Shown here: positions 35,801 to 43,887 of the stretch, piece by piece
Position numbering within the stretch: position 1 is the stretch's first letter
Layout: every line of letters begins with the position of its first letter
Assembly (NCBI RefSeq): GCF_020524285.1
Contig: NZ_JAIVKX010000011.1
Span: forward strand, 124,001-188,000
Source of the DNA: Alloyangia pacifica
Lineage (GTDB): Bacteria; Pseudomonadota; Alphaproteobacteria; Rhodobacterales; Rhodobacteraceae
Length of the DNA stretch: 64,000 nucleotides
Direction of reading: 5' to 3'
The notes under the pieces: model-generated
Told to the model about the DNA's origin: nothing
Databases searched by the model: none
What the model saw: the letters and a program-made list of their open reading frames with translations, nothing else
Translations under genes and position numbers: made by a program

Positions 35801-38535
35801 TCGCCTCCGACGCGCCGATCGGATCCTCGGGCACGCCCGACACCGGGGACACCGGGGGCAGCGGCGACACAGGCGGCGAGACAGGCGGCGACACCACCGA
35901 CGACAGCGCCGATGCCGACGGCAACCTCACCCTCGCCGCGCCCGACACCGAGATCACCGCCGGCGAGATCACCGCCGTGGCCTTCTCCGTCTCCGGCATC
36001 GATGCCGACGCCACCGCCGTCATCACCGTCTCCGACGGCACCACCAGCGTCACCGGAAGCCTCGCCCAGGACGGCAGCCTCACGCTCGACCTCTCGGGCC
36101 TCGCCGACGGGACGCTCACCACCTCGGTCACCGCCACCGACACCAGCGGCAACACCGCCACCGCCTCCGGCCCCGCGCTCAGCCTCGACAGCAGCACCGC
36201 GCCGGCGACGGGCGGCGATGCGGGGCTGGCGCTGAGCGCCCAGGGCAGCGGCAGCTCCGCGCTCGACATCGCCCAGATCACCCTCGCCGGCAGCTTCACC
36301 ATCGAGGCCTGGGTCAAGCTCGACAGCACCGCAACCGGCGGCATCGCGCGGCTCAACGACGACCAGGCCATCGACTTCAGCAGCGGCTACCTGCAGCTCT
36401 ACTCCAAGGGCAGCGGCACCCGCACCCGCGTCGAGGCGACCACCCCCATCGCGCTCGACACCTGGACCCATTACGCCGTCACCCGCGATGCCTCGGGCAC
36501 CCTGCGCATCTACATCGACGGCGTGCTCGACGCCACCTCGACCACCGCCTGGACCAACACGCTGCGCCTCGACGCGCTCGCCGGCGGCGCCAGCGGCGCC
36601 AGCGCCGGGCTGTTCGACAATATTCGCATCTGGACCACCGAGCGCAGCGCCGCCGAGATCGCCGCCGCCATGGGCGACACGCTGGACGGCAGCGAGACCG
36701 GCCTGCTGCGCGCCTACAGTTTCGACACCGCCGGGACCATCGTCGACGACACCGGCAACTCCGCCAGCCTCGCGGTGCCCACCGACATGGCGCTGGTCGC
36801 CTCCGACGCGCCGATCGGATCCTCGGGCACGCCCGACACCGGGGACACCGGGGGCAGCGGCGACACAGGCGGCGAGACAGGCGGCGACACCACCGACGAC
36901 AGCGCCGATGCCGACGGCAACCTCACCCTCGCCGCGCCCGACACCGAGATCACCGCCGGCGAGATCACCGCCGTGGCCCTCTCCGTCTCCGGCCTCGATG
37001 CGGATGCCACCGCCGTGGTCACCGTCTCCGACGGCACCACCAGCGTCACCGGGAGCCTCGCCCAGGACGGCAGTCTCACGCTCGACCTCTCGGGCCTCAC
37101 CGACGGGACGCTCACCACCTCGGTCACCGCCACCGACACCAGCGGCAACACCGCCACCGCCGCGGGCCCCGCGCTCAGCCTCGACAGCAGCACCCCGGCG
37201 ACCCCCGTCGCAACCAGTTTCGCCGGAGAGACCCGGGCCCTGTCCATCGACCTCGCGGCCGGCACCTATGCCTATGCGGCGCGGGTGCTGCCCTACGGCG
37301 ACTCGCTGACCTACGGATACCTCGGCGACACCGACTCCGAGACCGTCAACAACCGCGCGGACAGCGCAGGATATCGCGAAGTGCTCTTCGAGAACCTGTT
37401 GCAGGACGGTGCCTTCGTCGACTACGTCGGCGTCTACTCGAGCGGCCCGGAGGGGATGCTCGACTCCGATCACACCGGGGTGCCAGGCAAAGAACTGCGG
37501 CAGGCGATCAACAATGCCGCAGACGCGGCCTCCTTTCAGGCCAACTTGGCCGATCTCGATCCGGATGTCGTGCTGTTCATGATGGGCACGAACGACTTCA
37601 ACTATGGCGGCGACGCCTTCTACGCGGACATCTTCGATACGCTCATCGCGCGCATCGAGACGGTGGTCGAGCTGTTCTACCAATCCGACGTGGCCAGCAC
37701 CGCGCATCTGGTCATCTCGACCATCCCGCCGAAACCCTACCGAAACCTGCTGACGGTCTCGGAGGCCATCAACGAGGGCTACAGCATCGTCAACGGCACG
37801 CAGGTCGTCGGCGACGCCGGCAACGGCACCTATCACGCCGGGATCAAGGCCACGGTGAGCGCGCTTCAGGCCACTTACTCGACGCTGCACCTCTACGATG
37901 CGCCGTTCGACACGTCGCTGATCGGCGACGACCTCGTGCACCTGACCGCCGAGGGCTATGAAGCCTATGCGGACGGGCTGCAAACGCTGCTGGAGAGCGA
38001 GATCGGCATCTCCGGTGGCACGCTCGGCGGCAGCGCGCAGAGCCTTGCGGCAAACGATGTCGAGGGCGGCGAGGCCGGGGACAGGATCGTCGGCAACAGC
38101 TCCGCGAACATTCTCTCCGGCGGCGGCGGAAACGATGTTCTGCTCGGCGCCGCCGGAAACGACACACTGAACGGCGGGGCCGGCAGCGATCGGCTCGAGG
38201 GCGGGCCGGGTGTCGACGAGTTGACCGGGGGGCTGGACGCCGACAGCTTCGTGTTCGACAGCGGCTTCGCGAGCTCCGGCGGTGCGCCCGACCTGATCAC
38301 CGACTTCGGCCAGGGGGCCGACAAGCTCTATCTGTGGGACGGGTTCGAAGGGGATGTCACCCTCACCCAAAGCGCGCAGGGCGTGCTCATGACGCTTGCG
38401 GGCTCGCTGCAGATCGACGTGCGCGGCAGCGCCGCCACCGACCTGATCGGCCTGTCGCTCGGCGATGGCAGTTTTGCGCTGACCACGGACGAAACCCTGG
38501 TGAGTTTTTTCAGCACGGGCTCCCTGCTGGCCTAG
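32869..38535 (+). CDS. Giant secreted multidomain protein: GH16, cadherin-like, three LamG, four Ig-like repeats, SGNH hydrolase, RTX
   Basis: 1888 residues, no N-terminal signal peptide. In order: GH16 glycanase (about 1-220; catalytic EIDIEFLG from Glu107); cadherin-like domain (about 222-320, GPDSFTYTVSDG); LamG-like domain (344-545); two Ig-like repeats (from 574 and 679); LamG (779) plus Ig-like (1011); LamG (1111) plus Ig-like (1343). Then an SGNH/GDSL hydrolase with nucleophile Ser1479 (YGDSLTYG), GTND block and Asp1688/His1691 (DLVHL), and RTX nonapeptides (GGGGNDVLLGAAGNDTLNGG, about 1737-1800). RTX and C-terminus indicate type I secretion; no transporter genes are in the window. It probably cleaves and deacylates the exopolysaccharide, like a heavily elaborated ExoK. 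Confidence 0.9.
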   Translation: MAYYTSFEDSFDDLNLVDWQISSYVNAGNWIDTAWSPTHVAAASGTINLSLTDSALSGKTYTGGEIRAADPTYFGRYEIVMQPAADDGTLSNFFVYTGTPYGTEASEIDIEFLGNDTTSVLLTYYTPEGSVGETVDLGFDAADGLHTYWIDWQPDRIAWYVDGTLLLEVAESEIGFPQVPSYMFMSIWTGNNSFSGTPASGVSATAIYSEVSYAARSAPVAMDDSLEVASGSSGTVDLLANDGVMGATLLPGTVAVVDGPAHGTLSIDPVTGQATYAADTGYSGPDSFTYTVSDGSALSNTATVALVVSDGNEENVAASDTQISSVELSALSLATTAAAPATGGDAGLALSAQGSGSSALDIAQITLSGSFTIEAWVKLDSTATGGIARLNDDQAIDFSSGYLQLYSKGSGTRTRVEATSPIALDTWTHYAVTRDASGTLRIYIDGVLDATSTTAWTNTLRLDALAGGASGASAGLFDNIRIWTTERSAAEIAAAMGDTLDGSEAGLLRAYSFDTAGTIVDDTGNSASLAVPTDMTLVASDAPIGSSGTPDTGDTGDTGGDTGDTGSSGETGGDDSADTDGNLTLAAPDTEITAGESNAVALSVSGIDADATAVVTVSDGTTSVTGGLAQDGSLTLDLSGLADGTLTTSVTATDTSGNTATAAGPALSLDSSTSAPVTDDSADTDGNLTLAAPDTEITAGESTAVAFSVSGLDTDATAVVTVSDGTTSVTGSLAQDGSLTLDLSGLADGTLTTSVTATDTSGNTATASGPALSLDSSTAPATGGDAGLALSAQGSGSSALDIAQITLAGSFTIEAWVKLDSTATGGIARLNDDQAIDFSSGYLQLYSKGSGTRTRVEATTPIALDTWTHYAVTRDASGTLRIYIDGVLDATSTTAWTNTLRLDALAGGASGASAGLFDNIRIWTTERSAAEIAAAMGDTLDGSETGLLRAYSFDTAGTIVDDTGNSASLAVPTDMALVASDAPIGSSGTPDTGDTGGSGDTGGETGGDTTDDSADADGNLTLAAPDTEITAGEITAVAFSVSGIDADATAVITVSDGTTSVTGSLAQDGSLTLDLSGLADGTLTTSVTATDTSGNTATASGPALSLDSSTAPATGGDAGLALSAQGSGSSALDIAQITLAGSFTIEAWVKLDSTATGGIARLNDDQAIDFSSGYLQLYSKGSGTRTRVEATTPIALDTWTHYAVTRDASGTLRIYIDGVLDATSTTAWTNTLRLDALAGGASGASAGLFDNIRIWTTERSAAEIAAAMGDTLDGSETGLLRAYSFDTAGTIVDDTGNSASLAVPTDMALVASDAPIGSSGTPDTGDTGGSGDTGGETGGDTTDDSADADGNLTLAAPDTEITAGEITAVALSVSGLDADATAVVTVSDGTTSVTGSLAQDGSLTLDLSGLTDGTLTTSVTATDTSGNTATAAGPALSLDSSTPATPVATSFAGETRALSIDLAAGTYAYAARVLPYGDSLTYGYLGDTDSETVNNRADSAGYREVLFENLLQDGAFVDYVGVYSSGPEGMLDSDHTGVPGKELRQAINNAADAASFQANLADLDPDVVLFMMGTNDFNYGGDAFYADIFDTLIARIETVVELFYQSDVASTAHLVISTIPPKPYRNLLTVSEAINEGYSIVNGTQVVGDAGNGTYHAGIKATVSALQATYSTLHLYDAPFDTSLIGDDLVHLTAEGYEAYADGLQTLLESEIGISGGTLGGSAQSLAANDVEGGEAGDRIVGNSSANILSGGGGNDVLLGAAGNDTLNGGAGSDRLEGGPGVDELTGGLDADSFVFDSGFASSGGAPDLITDFGQGADKLYLWDGFEGDVTLTQSAQGVLMTLAGSLQIDVRGSAATDLIGLSLGDGSFALTTDETLVSFFSTGSLLA
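35203..37194 (+). repeat. Two tandem 996-bp LamG + Ig-like coding units, nearly identical
   Basis: Units 35203-36198 and 36199-37194 each encode 332 residues (LamG plus Ig-like). By eye the first 780 bases of the two copies are identical, and the first mismatch I see is at 35983. A more diverged copy starts at 33883 and carries an extra 315-base Ig-like unit. Identity even at third codon positions implies recent duplication or gene conversion. Confidence 0.92.
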
Positions 38536-38560
38536 GCGAGCACTCAGTTGAGGTAACGAG

Positions 38561-39583
38561 ATGACGGAAGACAGGTTTGCATTGGTCACCGGCGCCACGG
38601 GCTTCACCGGCGGGCACCTTGCGCGCAGGCTGCGGGCCGGCGGCTATCGGGTGCGCGCGATGGTCCGTGACCCCGGCGCGGCACCGGCACGGGCGCTGGC
38701 GGCTGACGGCATAGAGGTCGTGAAGGGCGATGCCGCCGATGGGCTGGCGATCGAGAATGCTGTGCAGGGCACCAGCCACGTGTTCCATATCGCGGCGGTC
38801 TACCGCAGCGCCAACCATCCCGACAGCCACTACTTCGCGGTGAACCGCGACTCCGTCGGCCACCTGCTGGCCGCCGCTCAGAAGCACAGCGTCCGCCGGA
38901 TCGTGCATTGTTCGACCTGCGGCGTTCACGGCGACGTCGCCGAGATCCCGGCGAACGAGGAGACCGCCTTCAATCCGGGCGACGTCTACCAGCGCTCGAA
39001 GCTCGCAGGCGAGATGCTGGCGCGCGAGGGCATCGCCGCCGGCGCGCCGGTGTCGATCGTCCGCCCGACCGGCATCTACGGTCCCGGCGACACAAGGTTT
39101 CTCAAACTCTTCAAGACGATCGAGAACCGCAGCTTTCGCATGTTCGGTTCCGGCGACATCGCCTACCATATGAGCTACATCGACGACCTGGTGCAGGGCT
39201 TCGTGCTCTGCGGCGAGCATCCGGGGGCGATCGGCGAAACCTTTCTCATCGGCTCGGACAGCTACACGACGCTCAACGGGCTGGTGCAGGAGATCGCGCA
39301 GGTGCTCGACGTGCCGCCGCCGCGGCTGCACATTCCCGTCGCGCCGCTGATGGCGGCGGCAACGCTGTGCGAATATGTCTGCAAACCGCTCGGTATCGAT
39401 CCACCGCTGCACCGGCGGCGCGTGTCCTTCTTCCTGAAGGCCCGCGCCTTCTCGGTGGAGAAGGCACGCCGGCTGATCGGCTTCGAACCCGCGGTGGACC
39501 TGCGGCAGGGCCTGGAGCGCACCGCAGAGTGGTACCGGGAGATGGGCTATCTGCGGTCCGACGCCCGCAAGGCCGCCGCATGA
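38561..39583 (+). CDS. NAD-dependent sugar epimerase/dehydratase (extended SDR)
   Basis: 340 residues with the NAD motif TGATGFTG (residues 10-17) and active-site YQRSK (Tyr143, Lys147), then the substrate block RPTGIYGPGD. Probably acts on a nucleotide-activated or lipid-linked sugar, supplying precursors. Ribosome site GAGG seven bases before ATG. Starts a three-gene unit with the methyltransferase and the GT-C enzyme, all joined by ATGA overlaps. Substrate not identifiable. Confidence 0.83.
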   Translation: MTEDRFALVTGATGFTGGHLARRLRAGGYRVRAMVRDPGAAPARALAADGIEVVKGDAADGLAIENAVQGTSHVFHIAAVYRSANHPDSHYFAVNRDSVGHLLAAAQKHSVRRIVHCSTCGVHGDVAEIPANEETAFNPGDVYQRSKLAGEMLAREGIAAGAPVSIVRPTGIYGPGDTRFLKLFKTIENRSFRMFGSGDIAYHMSYIDDLVQGFVLCGEHPGAIGETFLIGSDSYTTLNGLVQEIAQVLDVPPPRLHIPVAPLMAAATLCEYVCKPLGIDPPLHRRRVSFFLKARAFSVEKARRLIGFEPAVDLRQGLERTAEWYREMGYLRSDARKAAA

Positions 39584-40344
39584 GCGTCGCGTCGACAGAA
39601 GGGGTCTCGGATATCGGGTCCGAGTTCGCCGACCTCGATCCGTCGACCGATCGCTACGCCCGGCGGTTCCAGGGACCGGCGGGGGAATGGCTACTGTCGT
39701 GTCAGACAAAAGCCCTGCGGCGTCTCTGTGCCCCCTACCCCGGCGCGAGGGTGCTCGATGTCGGCGGCGGTCACGCGCAGGTGGCAACGCCCCTGCTGGA
39801 CGACGGCCACGAGGTCTGCGTCTACGCCAGCTCGCAAGAGGCGCTCGGCCAGATGCGCCGGCTGCACCGACCGGGCTTGACCACGGAGGTCGGCCCGCTG
39901 CGCGCCTTGCCCTATGCCGACCGGAGCTTCGACGTGGTGACCTCCTTCCGCATCCTCGCGCACGTCGGTGACTGGCAGGCGTTCCTCGGCGAGCTTTGCC
40001 GGGTCGCGCGCCGCGCGGTGATCGTCGATTTCCCGATTGCCAGCGGCGCCAACGCGCTGGAGCCCCTGCTCTTCGGTCTGAAAAAGCGTCTCGAAGGTGA
40101 CACCCGACGGTTCCAGACCATGTCCCGGCCGCAAGTCCTGAAGACCCTCGCGGCGGCCGGCTTCGCGCCGCAGGGCGAAATCGGCCAGTTCGTGCTGCCC
40201 ATGGTGGTGCACCGCAAGCTCGCGCGCCCGGCGCTTTCGGCCAGGCTGGAGGCGAAACTCCGGGCGCTCCGTCTCGATCGAAGCTTCGGCACGCCGGTCG
40301 TGCTCTGTGCCGCGCGGGACAGCGCAGGGATGCGGGCCGGATGA
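39580..40344 (+). CDS. Class I SAM-dependent methyltransferase
   Basis: 254 residues. SAM-binding motif I VLDVGGGHAQV starts near residue 58, post-motif blocks are LPYADRSFDVVTSFRILAHV, and LCRVARRAVIVDFP follows, typical of methyltransferase-11 proteins. ATG 39580 overlaps the epimerase stop; a longer in-frame reading upstream would lie inside that gene. It probably methylates a sugar or the lipid-linked product of this operon. Confidence 0.82.
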   Translation: MSVASTEGVSDIGSEFADLDPSTDRYARRFQGPAGEWLLSCQTKALRRLCAPYPGARVLDVGGGHAQVATPLLDDGHEVCVYASSQEALGQMRRLHRPGLTTEVGPLRALPYADRSFDVVTSFRILAHVGDWQAFLGELCRVARRAVIVDFPIASGANALEPLLFGLKKRLEGDTRRFQTMSRPQVLKTLAAAGFAPQGEIGQFVLPMVVHRKLARPALSARLEAKLRALRLDRSFGTPVVLCAARDSAGMRAG

Positions 40345-42086
40345 CCATGTCGACCCTGAACGAGAGAAAGCTCCCGCCCCGGCGCATCGGCCTGTCGAGC
40401 GCCTGGCTCGTCACTGCGCTTTCGGCCGCGCTGGTGTTTGCCGCCGCGCTGCTGACACGCACGGGGGTGCTCGACCTGCCGCCCATCTACGACGAACTCT
40501 ACCACCTTGTCCCGGCCATGAGCTGGCAGACCTCCGGCACGCTGGAGGTGCTGGACGGAAGCTACGAGCGCGGCGCGATCTTCACCCGGCTGGTCGCGCT
40601 CGGCTTTGCGCTGGCGGGAGAACAGAGCACCGCCGCTGCGCGGCTGCTACCCTCGGCCATTCCGGGGGCGCTTCTGGTGACGGTCATGTTCCTCTGGGTG
40701 CGCCATGTGGCCGACCGCCCGGCGGCCTGGATCACGCTGTTCTTCCTGCTGTTCTGGCCCAATGGCATCGAGGTCTCGCAGTACATCCGGTTCTACGCCC
40801 TGCACGGGCTGGTGTTCCTCGTCGCCGCGTTGGCGCTTTATGGCGCCGCGACCGCCGCGATCAGCACCAGTGCGCGCATCGGGTTCTGCGCCCTGGCCGT
40901 GCCGCTTCTGCTGCTGGCGCTGAAGCTGCAGCTGACCACGGTGATCGGCATCGGCGCCATCGGCCTTTGGAGCGCGCTGGTCTACGGTCCGGGCTGGCTC
41001 CGGCGGCATCGCTGGCTGCGTTGGGCGCTGCTGGCCGCGGCGGCGGGTGTCGTGCTGATCGCGGCCAGCGGCGCGGCCGACGAGCTGCTGGCGAAATACT
41101 GGCGGATCTACCGCTGGGAGCCCTGGCCGGTGCAGCGCGACACCACCTTCTATCACCGCGACTTCAGGGACAATTACCCGACCTTCTGGCCGCTCTTTCC
41201 CATCGCCGCCATAGCCGCCCTGCGGGCCCGCTTCATGCCGGCCTCCTTCGCGGTGACGCTGTTCTCGGTCTGCTTCGTGCTGCAGTCCTTTGGCGGGCTG
41301 AAGAACATCCGCTACCTCTACCCGGTGATGCCCTTCTTCTTTGCCACCTGGGGCATCGTGCTGTCCTTCTACGGTGGCCGCGCGCTGCGGCGCCTGCGCG
41401 GCGCGCTGCTCGAGCTGTTCCCCCATCGCTGGTCGGTGCCGCTGCGCACCGGTGCCGCGGTGCTGGCAATCGCCGCCAGCAGCCTTTTCGTCGCCGGGGC
41501 AAACACCGGCTTCTCGCGCGGCCTGAAGCTGGCGCTCGGCAGCGAGACGCAGATGCTCCTGGGCAAGCGCCGCTGGGAATGGCCCGACGCCCGCGCGCAG
41601 CTGCAGCCCTGGCTCGAAAAGCGCGCCGTGGTGGTCACCACCGAAGAGCTGCTGGCCGTGCAATGGCTGGGCGACTACGACTTTGCCCTGAATCGTCCGC
41701 GGTTCTCGGAAATGCTGTTCTCGCTCGGGCCCGACACGCAGCCCTTCGTCAGGGACTTCCGCAATGGCCGGCCGCTGGCCGGGATGGTGTCGGATTTCGA
41801 GCCGGTGCTGCATTGCGCGCCGGTCGGCGTGCTGATCTCCAATGCCAGCTTCCTTTCCACCGGCCTCGCCCGCGAGTTTGCCGCAATGGCCCGGGCGCAG
41901 GGCGCCACGATAAGCACCGAGCAATCCGGATCCAGCGCGTTGCTCGCCTGGGAGCGGGCGGGCGACCCGTCAGGGACGGCCGGGTGCCTCGAAGACGCGG
42001 GAATCTTCTACCCCGACGCCGCGGCGGCCCTCCTGTCCGGGACGCGTCAGCCCCAGAGCGTCTCATCCGCCAACGCCGAGAGGTAG
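40341..42086 (+). CDS. GT-C membrane glycosyltransferase (GT39/PMT-like)
   Basis: 581 residues, about ten to twelve membrane helices in the first 390 residues and a soluble periplasmic tail. The first loop has an acidic pair, PPIYDELYHLVP, expected of GT-C enzymes that use polyprenyl-phosphate sugars, and SQYIRFYALHGLVFLVAAL is family-like. ATGA overlap with the methyltransferase gene. Its 3' end overlaps the convergent Tat-protein gene by 40 bases. Likely adds a sugar on the periplasmic face, with the donor made by a GtrB or DPA-type route in this window. Confidence 0.78.
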   Translation: MTMSTLNERKLPPRRIGLSSAWLVTALSAALVFAAALLTRTGVLDLPPIYDELYHLVPAMSWQTSGTLEVLDGSYERGAIFTRLVALGFALAGEQSTAAARLLPSAIPGALLVTVMFLWVRHVADRPAAWITLFFLLFWPNGIEVSQYIRFYALHGLVFLVAALALYGAATAAISTSARIGFCALAVPLLLLALKLQLTTVIGIGAIGLWSALVYGPGWLRRHRWLRWALLAAAAGVVLIAASGAADELLAKYWRIYRWEPWPVQRDTTFYHRDFRDNYPTFWPLFPIAAIAALRARFMPASFAVTLFSVCFVLQSFGGLKNIRYLYPVMPFFFATWGIVLSFYGGRALRRLRGALLELFPHRWSVPLRTGAAVLAIAASSLFVAGANTGFSRGLKLALGSETQMLLGKRRWEWPDARAQLQPWLEKRAVVVTTEELLAVQWLGDYDFALNRPRFSEMLFSLGPDTQPFVRDFRNGRPLAGMVSDFEPVLHCAPVGVLISNASFLSTGLAREFAAMARAQGATISTEQSGSSALLAWERAGDPSGTAGCLEDAGIFYPDAAAALLSGTRQPQSVSSANAER

Positions 42087-42478
42087 AGCCCGCAGGTCGG
42101 TTGCCAGGGGTCGAGCTCGGTATATTCGAAGTCTTCGGAGCGGCCCTGGTAGAGGGCAATGATATTGCTGCGCACCAGGATTGTCTGCAGGAACAGCTGC
42201 TCGAGCGCTTCGGCCTGCGGGATCATCTTCACCGCGTCGCCATGCCAGGCAAAGTAGAGCTCGGCGCCGGCCTTCTTGAGGAAGCTGCCGGTGCCCGTCT
42301 GCGCCGCATATTCCGCCACGAAGTCGTCCACGCCCGCCACCTCGAGTATCTGCGGCCCGAAATGGCCCGCCAGTACGCGGCGCAGGAACGCCTCGAGCCC
42401 CCCCATCGCGACCGGGACCGCCGCCACCGAGACGAGGGCGGCGCCGCCGAGCAGCATGGCACGTCTGGTCTGTCTCAT
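42047..42478 (-). CDS. Small Tat-exported partner of GMC dehydrogenase (gluconate 2-dehydrogenase subunit 3-like)
   Basis: 143 residues with a twin-arginine signal (TRRAMLLGGAALVSVAAVPV) and then a compact helical domain. It starts at ATG 42478, the base shared with the stop of the upstream GMC gene (TGATG). In FAD glucose, fructose and gluconate dehydrogenases a small Tat-bearing subunit carries the folded catalytic subunit to the periplasm; length and context fit that role. Overlaps the convergent GT-C gene by 40 bases. Confidence 0.75.
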   Translation of the reverse strand: MRQTRRAMLLGGAALVSVAAVPVAMGGLEAFLRRVLAGHFGPQILEVAGVDDFVAEYAAQTGTGSFLKKAGAELYFAWHGDAVKMIPQAEALEQLFLQTILVRSNIIALYQGRSEDFEYTELDPWQPTCGLYLSALADETLWG

Positions 42479-43887
42479 CACAGTCTGCTCCCCAGATACA
42501 AGGACAGGGCCGACAGCGTCAGCGTCGGGTTGGCCGCGGCGCCGGTCGGAAAGCTGCTCGCCCCCAGGCAGGCAACATTCGGAACGTCGAACAGGCGGCA
42601 CTCGGCATCGACCACGCCGTCTTCGCGCCGCAGGGCCATGGGCGTACCGCCGATGATATGCGCTTCGGTGGGCTCGAAACCGCCGAACTCGATCTCTTCG
42701 GCGAAGGGAAGAAGACCCCCGATCTGGTCGCGGGCCCGCGCAAGCCCGGCGAAGGCATAGGCACTGTGGCCGGCCCAGAGCAGATGCGGCTCGTCGTCGG
42801 TGAGCACCACCCGGTTTTCCGGCCGCGGCAGGTCTTCGGCGACAAACTTCAGCTTCAGCCGCTGAAGCCATTTGCCCGGCTCCAGCCTCAGCGAGGGCGG
42901 GGCGTTCCAGCTTTCGATCAGCACCGAGGCGGACTCGCGGCGGAAGTCGCCGTCGTAAAGCGCGTAGCCCGCCCCGGTGATCGACGTGCCGCCGTAGTAA
43001 TTGTCGAACGGCACATTGGCCCAGAGGAACTGGCCGAGCTGTTCATGGACCCCCTGCCCGACTCGCGCGCCGCCAAGCCCGGAGCGCAGCAGGATCGCCG
43101 AGGTGCCGATGGGGTTCGCCGCAAGCCCGACGAAATCTGCGCGCAGCTCGGTTTCCGCACCCGCAGCATCCCGGACCACGATCCCCGTCGCCAGTCCTGC
43201 GGCGGTGCTGATCGCGCGGCACTCGGCGCCCGTGACCACGTGGAACCGGTCGTCCTCGAAGGCCGACAGCCCGTTGAGAATGGTGAATTTCGCATTGACC
43301 GGGCACAGCGAGCAAGCCCCCGACACGCAGCAGCCGCCGCGATCGCCGCCATTGGCGCGGGCGGTCGGCATCGGCGTCCAACTCGGGTCGATCTGCGACA
43401 AGCGGCGCTCGGCCCGCGTCGGCACATGGGCGGGAAACGGGTAAGGACGCGAGCGCGCAAAACCCGCCGCCGTGTCATCGCCCGCGACCTGCATGATCTC
43501 TTCCGCGTCGCAAAGCCAGGGCTCGAGGCTGTCATAGGATATCGGCCAGTCGGCCCCGACCCCGTAGCGACTCGCCAGGGCGAAATCCGAAGGGTGGAGC
43601 CGCGGCGTGTTTCCCCACCAGCAATTCGAGCATCCCCCGAACTGGTGTCTCAGCGCCCAGTCCTTCCGCTGGCCCGAAGTGTTGGTCTGCCGAAGCTGCG
43701 CCGGGGTCTCTTCGTGCCGATGCGCCAGCTGGTGGTCCCAGTCGAGATAGGCCCCGCGTTCGACGAACAGCACGTCGAGATCCCGTCCGCGCAGCGCCCG
43801 CGCGAAGAAGCAGGCTGCGAAGCTCGTGCCGACCAGCACGACGTCCCAGCGGCGGCCGGCGGCCTGGGAGAGTTCGATCCGCTTCAT
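42478..43887 (-). CDS. GMC oxidoreductase with Cys cluster (FAD-dependent sugar dehydrogenase-like)
   Basis: 469 residues: N-terminal FAD motif (VVLVGTSFAACFFARALRG), the block HQFGGCSNCWWGNTPRLHP, and C-terminal GMC signature ASSFPTGAAANPTLTLSAL. An insertion holds Cys186, Cys187, Cys192 and Cys195 (CCVSGACSLC), comparable to the Cys region that binds a 3Fe-4S cluster in FAD glucose dehydrogenase complexes. The protein lacks its own signal peptide, fitting hitch-hiker export with the Tat-bearing subunit encoded next. No cytochrome subunit is adjacent, so the electron acceptor is unknown. ATGA overlap with the GT4 gene. Confidence 0.82.
   Translation of the reverse strand: MKRIELSQAAGRRWDVVLVGTSFAACFFARALRGRDLDVLFVERGAYLDWDHQLAHRHEETPAQLRQTNTSGQRKDWALRHQFGGCSNCWWGNTPRLHPSDFALASRYGVGADWPISYDSLEPWLCDAEEIMQVAGDDTAAGFARSRPYPFPAHVPTRAERRLSQIDPSWTPMPTARANGGDRGGCCVSGACSLCPVNAKFTILNGLSAFEDDRFHVVTGAECRAISTAAGLATGIVVRDAAGAETELRADFVGLAANPIGTSAILLRSGLGGARVGQGVHEQLGQFLWANVPFDNYYGGTSITGAGYALYDGDFRRESASVLIESWNAPPSLRLEPGKWLQRLKLKFVAEDLPRPENRVVLTDDEPHLLWAGHSAYAFAGLARARDQIGGLLPFAEEIEFGGFEPTEAHIIGGTPMALRREDGVVDAECRLFDVPNVACLGASSFPTGAAANPTLTLSALSLYLGSRL

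Noticed and set aside
33793-38607. 1604-codon minus-strand frame opposite the LamG/Ig repeats
   Set aside because: Low-complexity Gly/Ala/Glu/Arg product created by GC-rich repeat codons of the real secreted protein; it even runs into the epimerase gene on the other strand.
40307-42760. 817-codon plus-strand frame over the GT-C and GMC genes
   Set aside because: Arg/Ala-rich product out of frame with the genuine membrane protein at 40341-42086 and running through the opposite-strand GMC gene.
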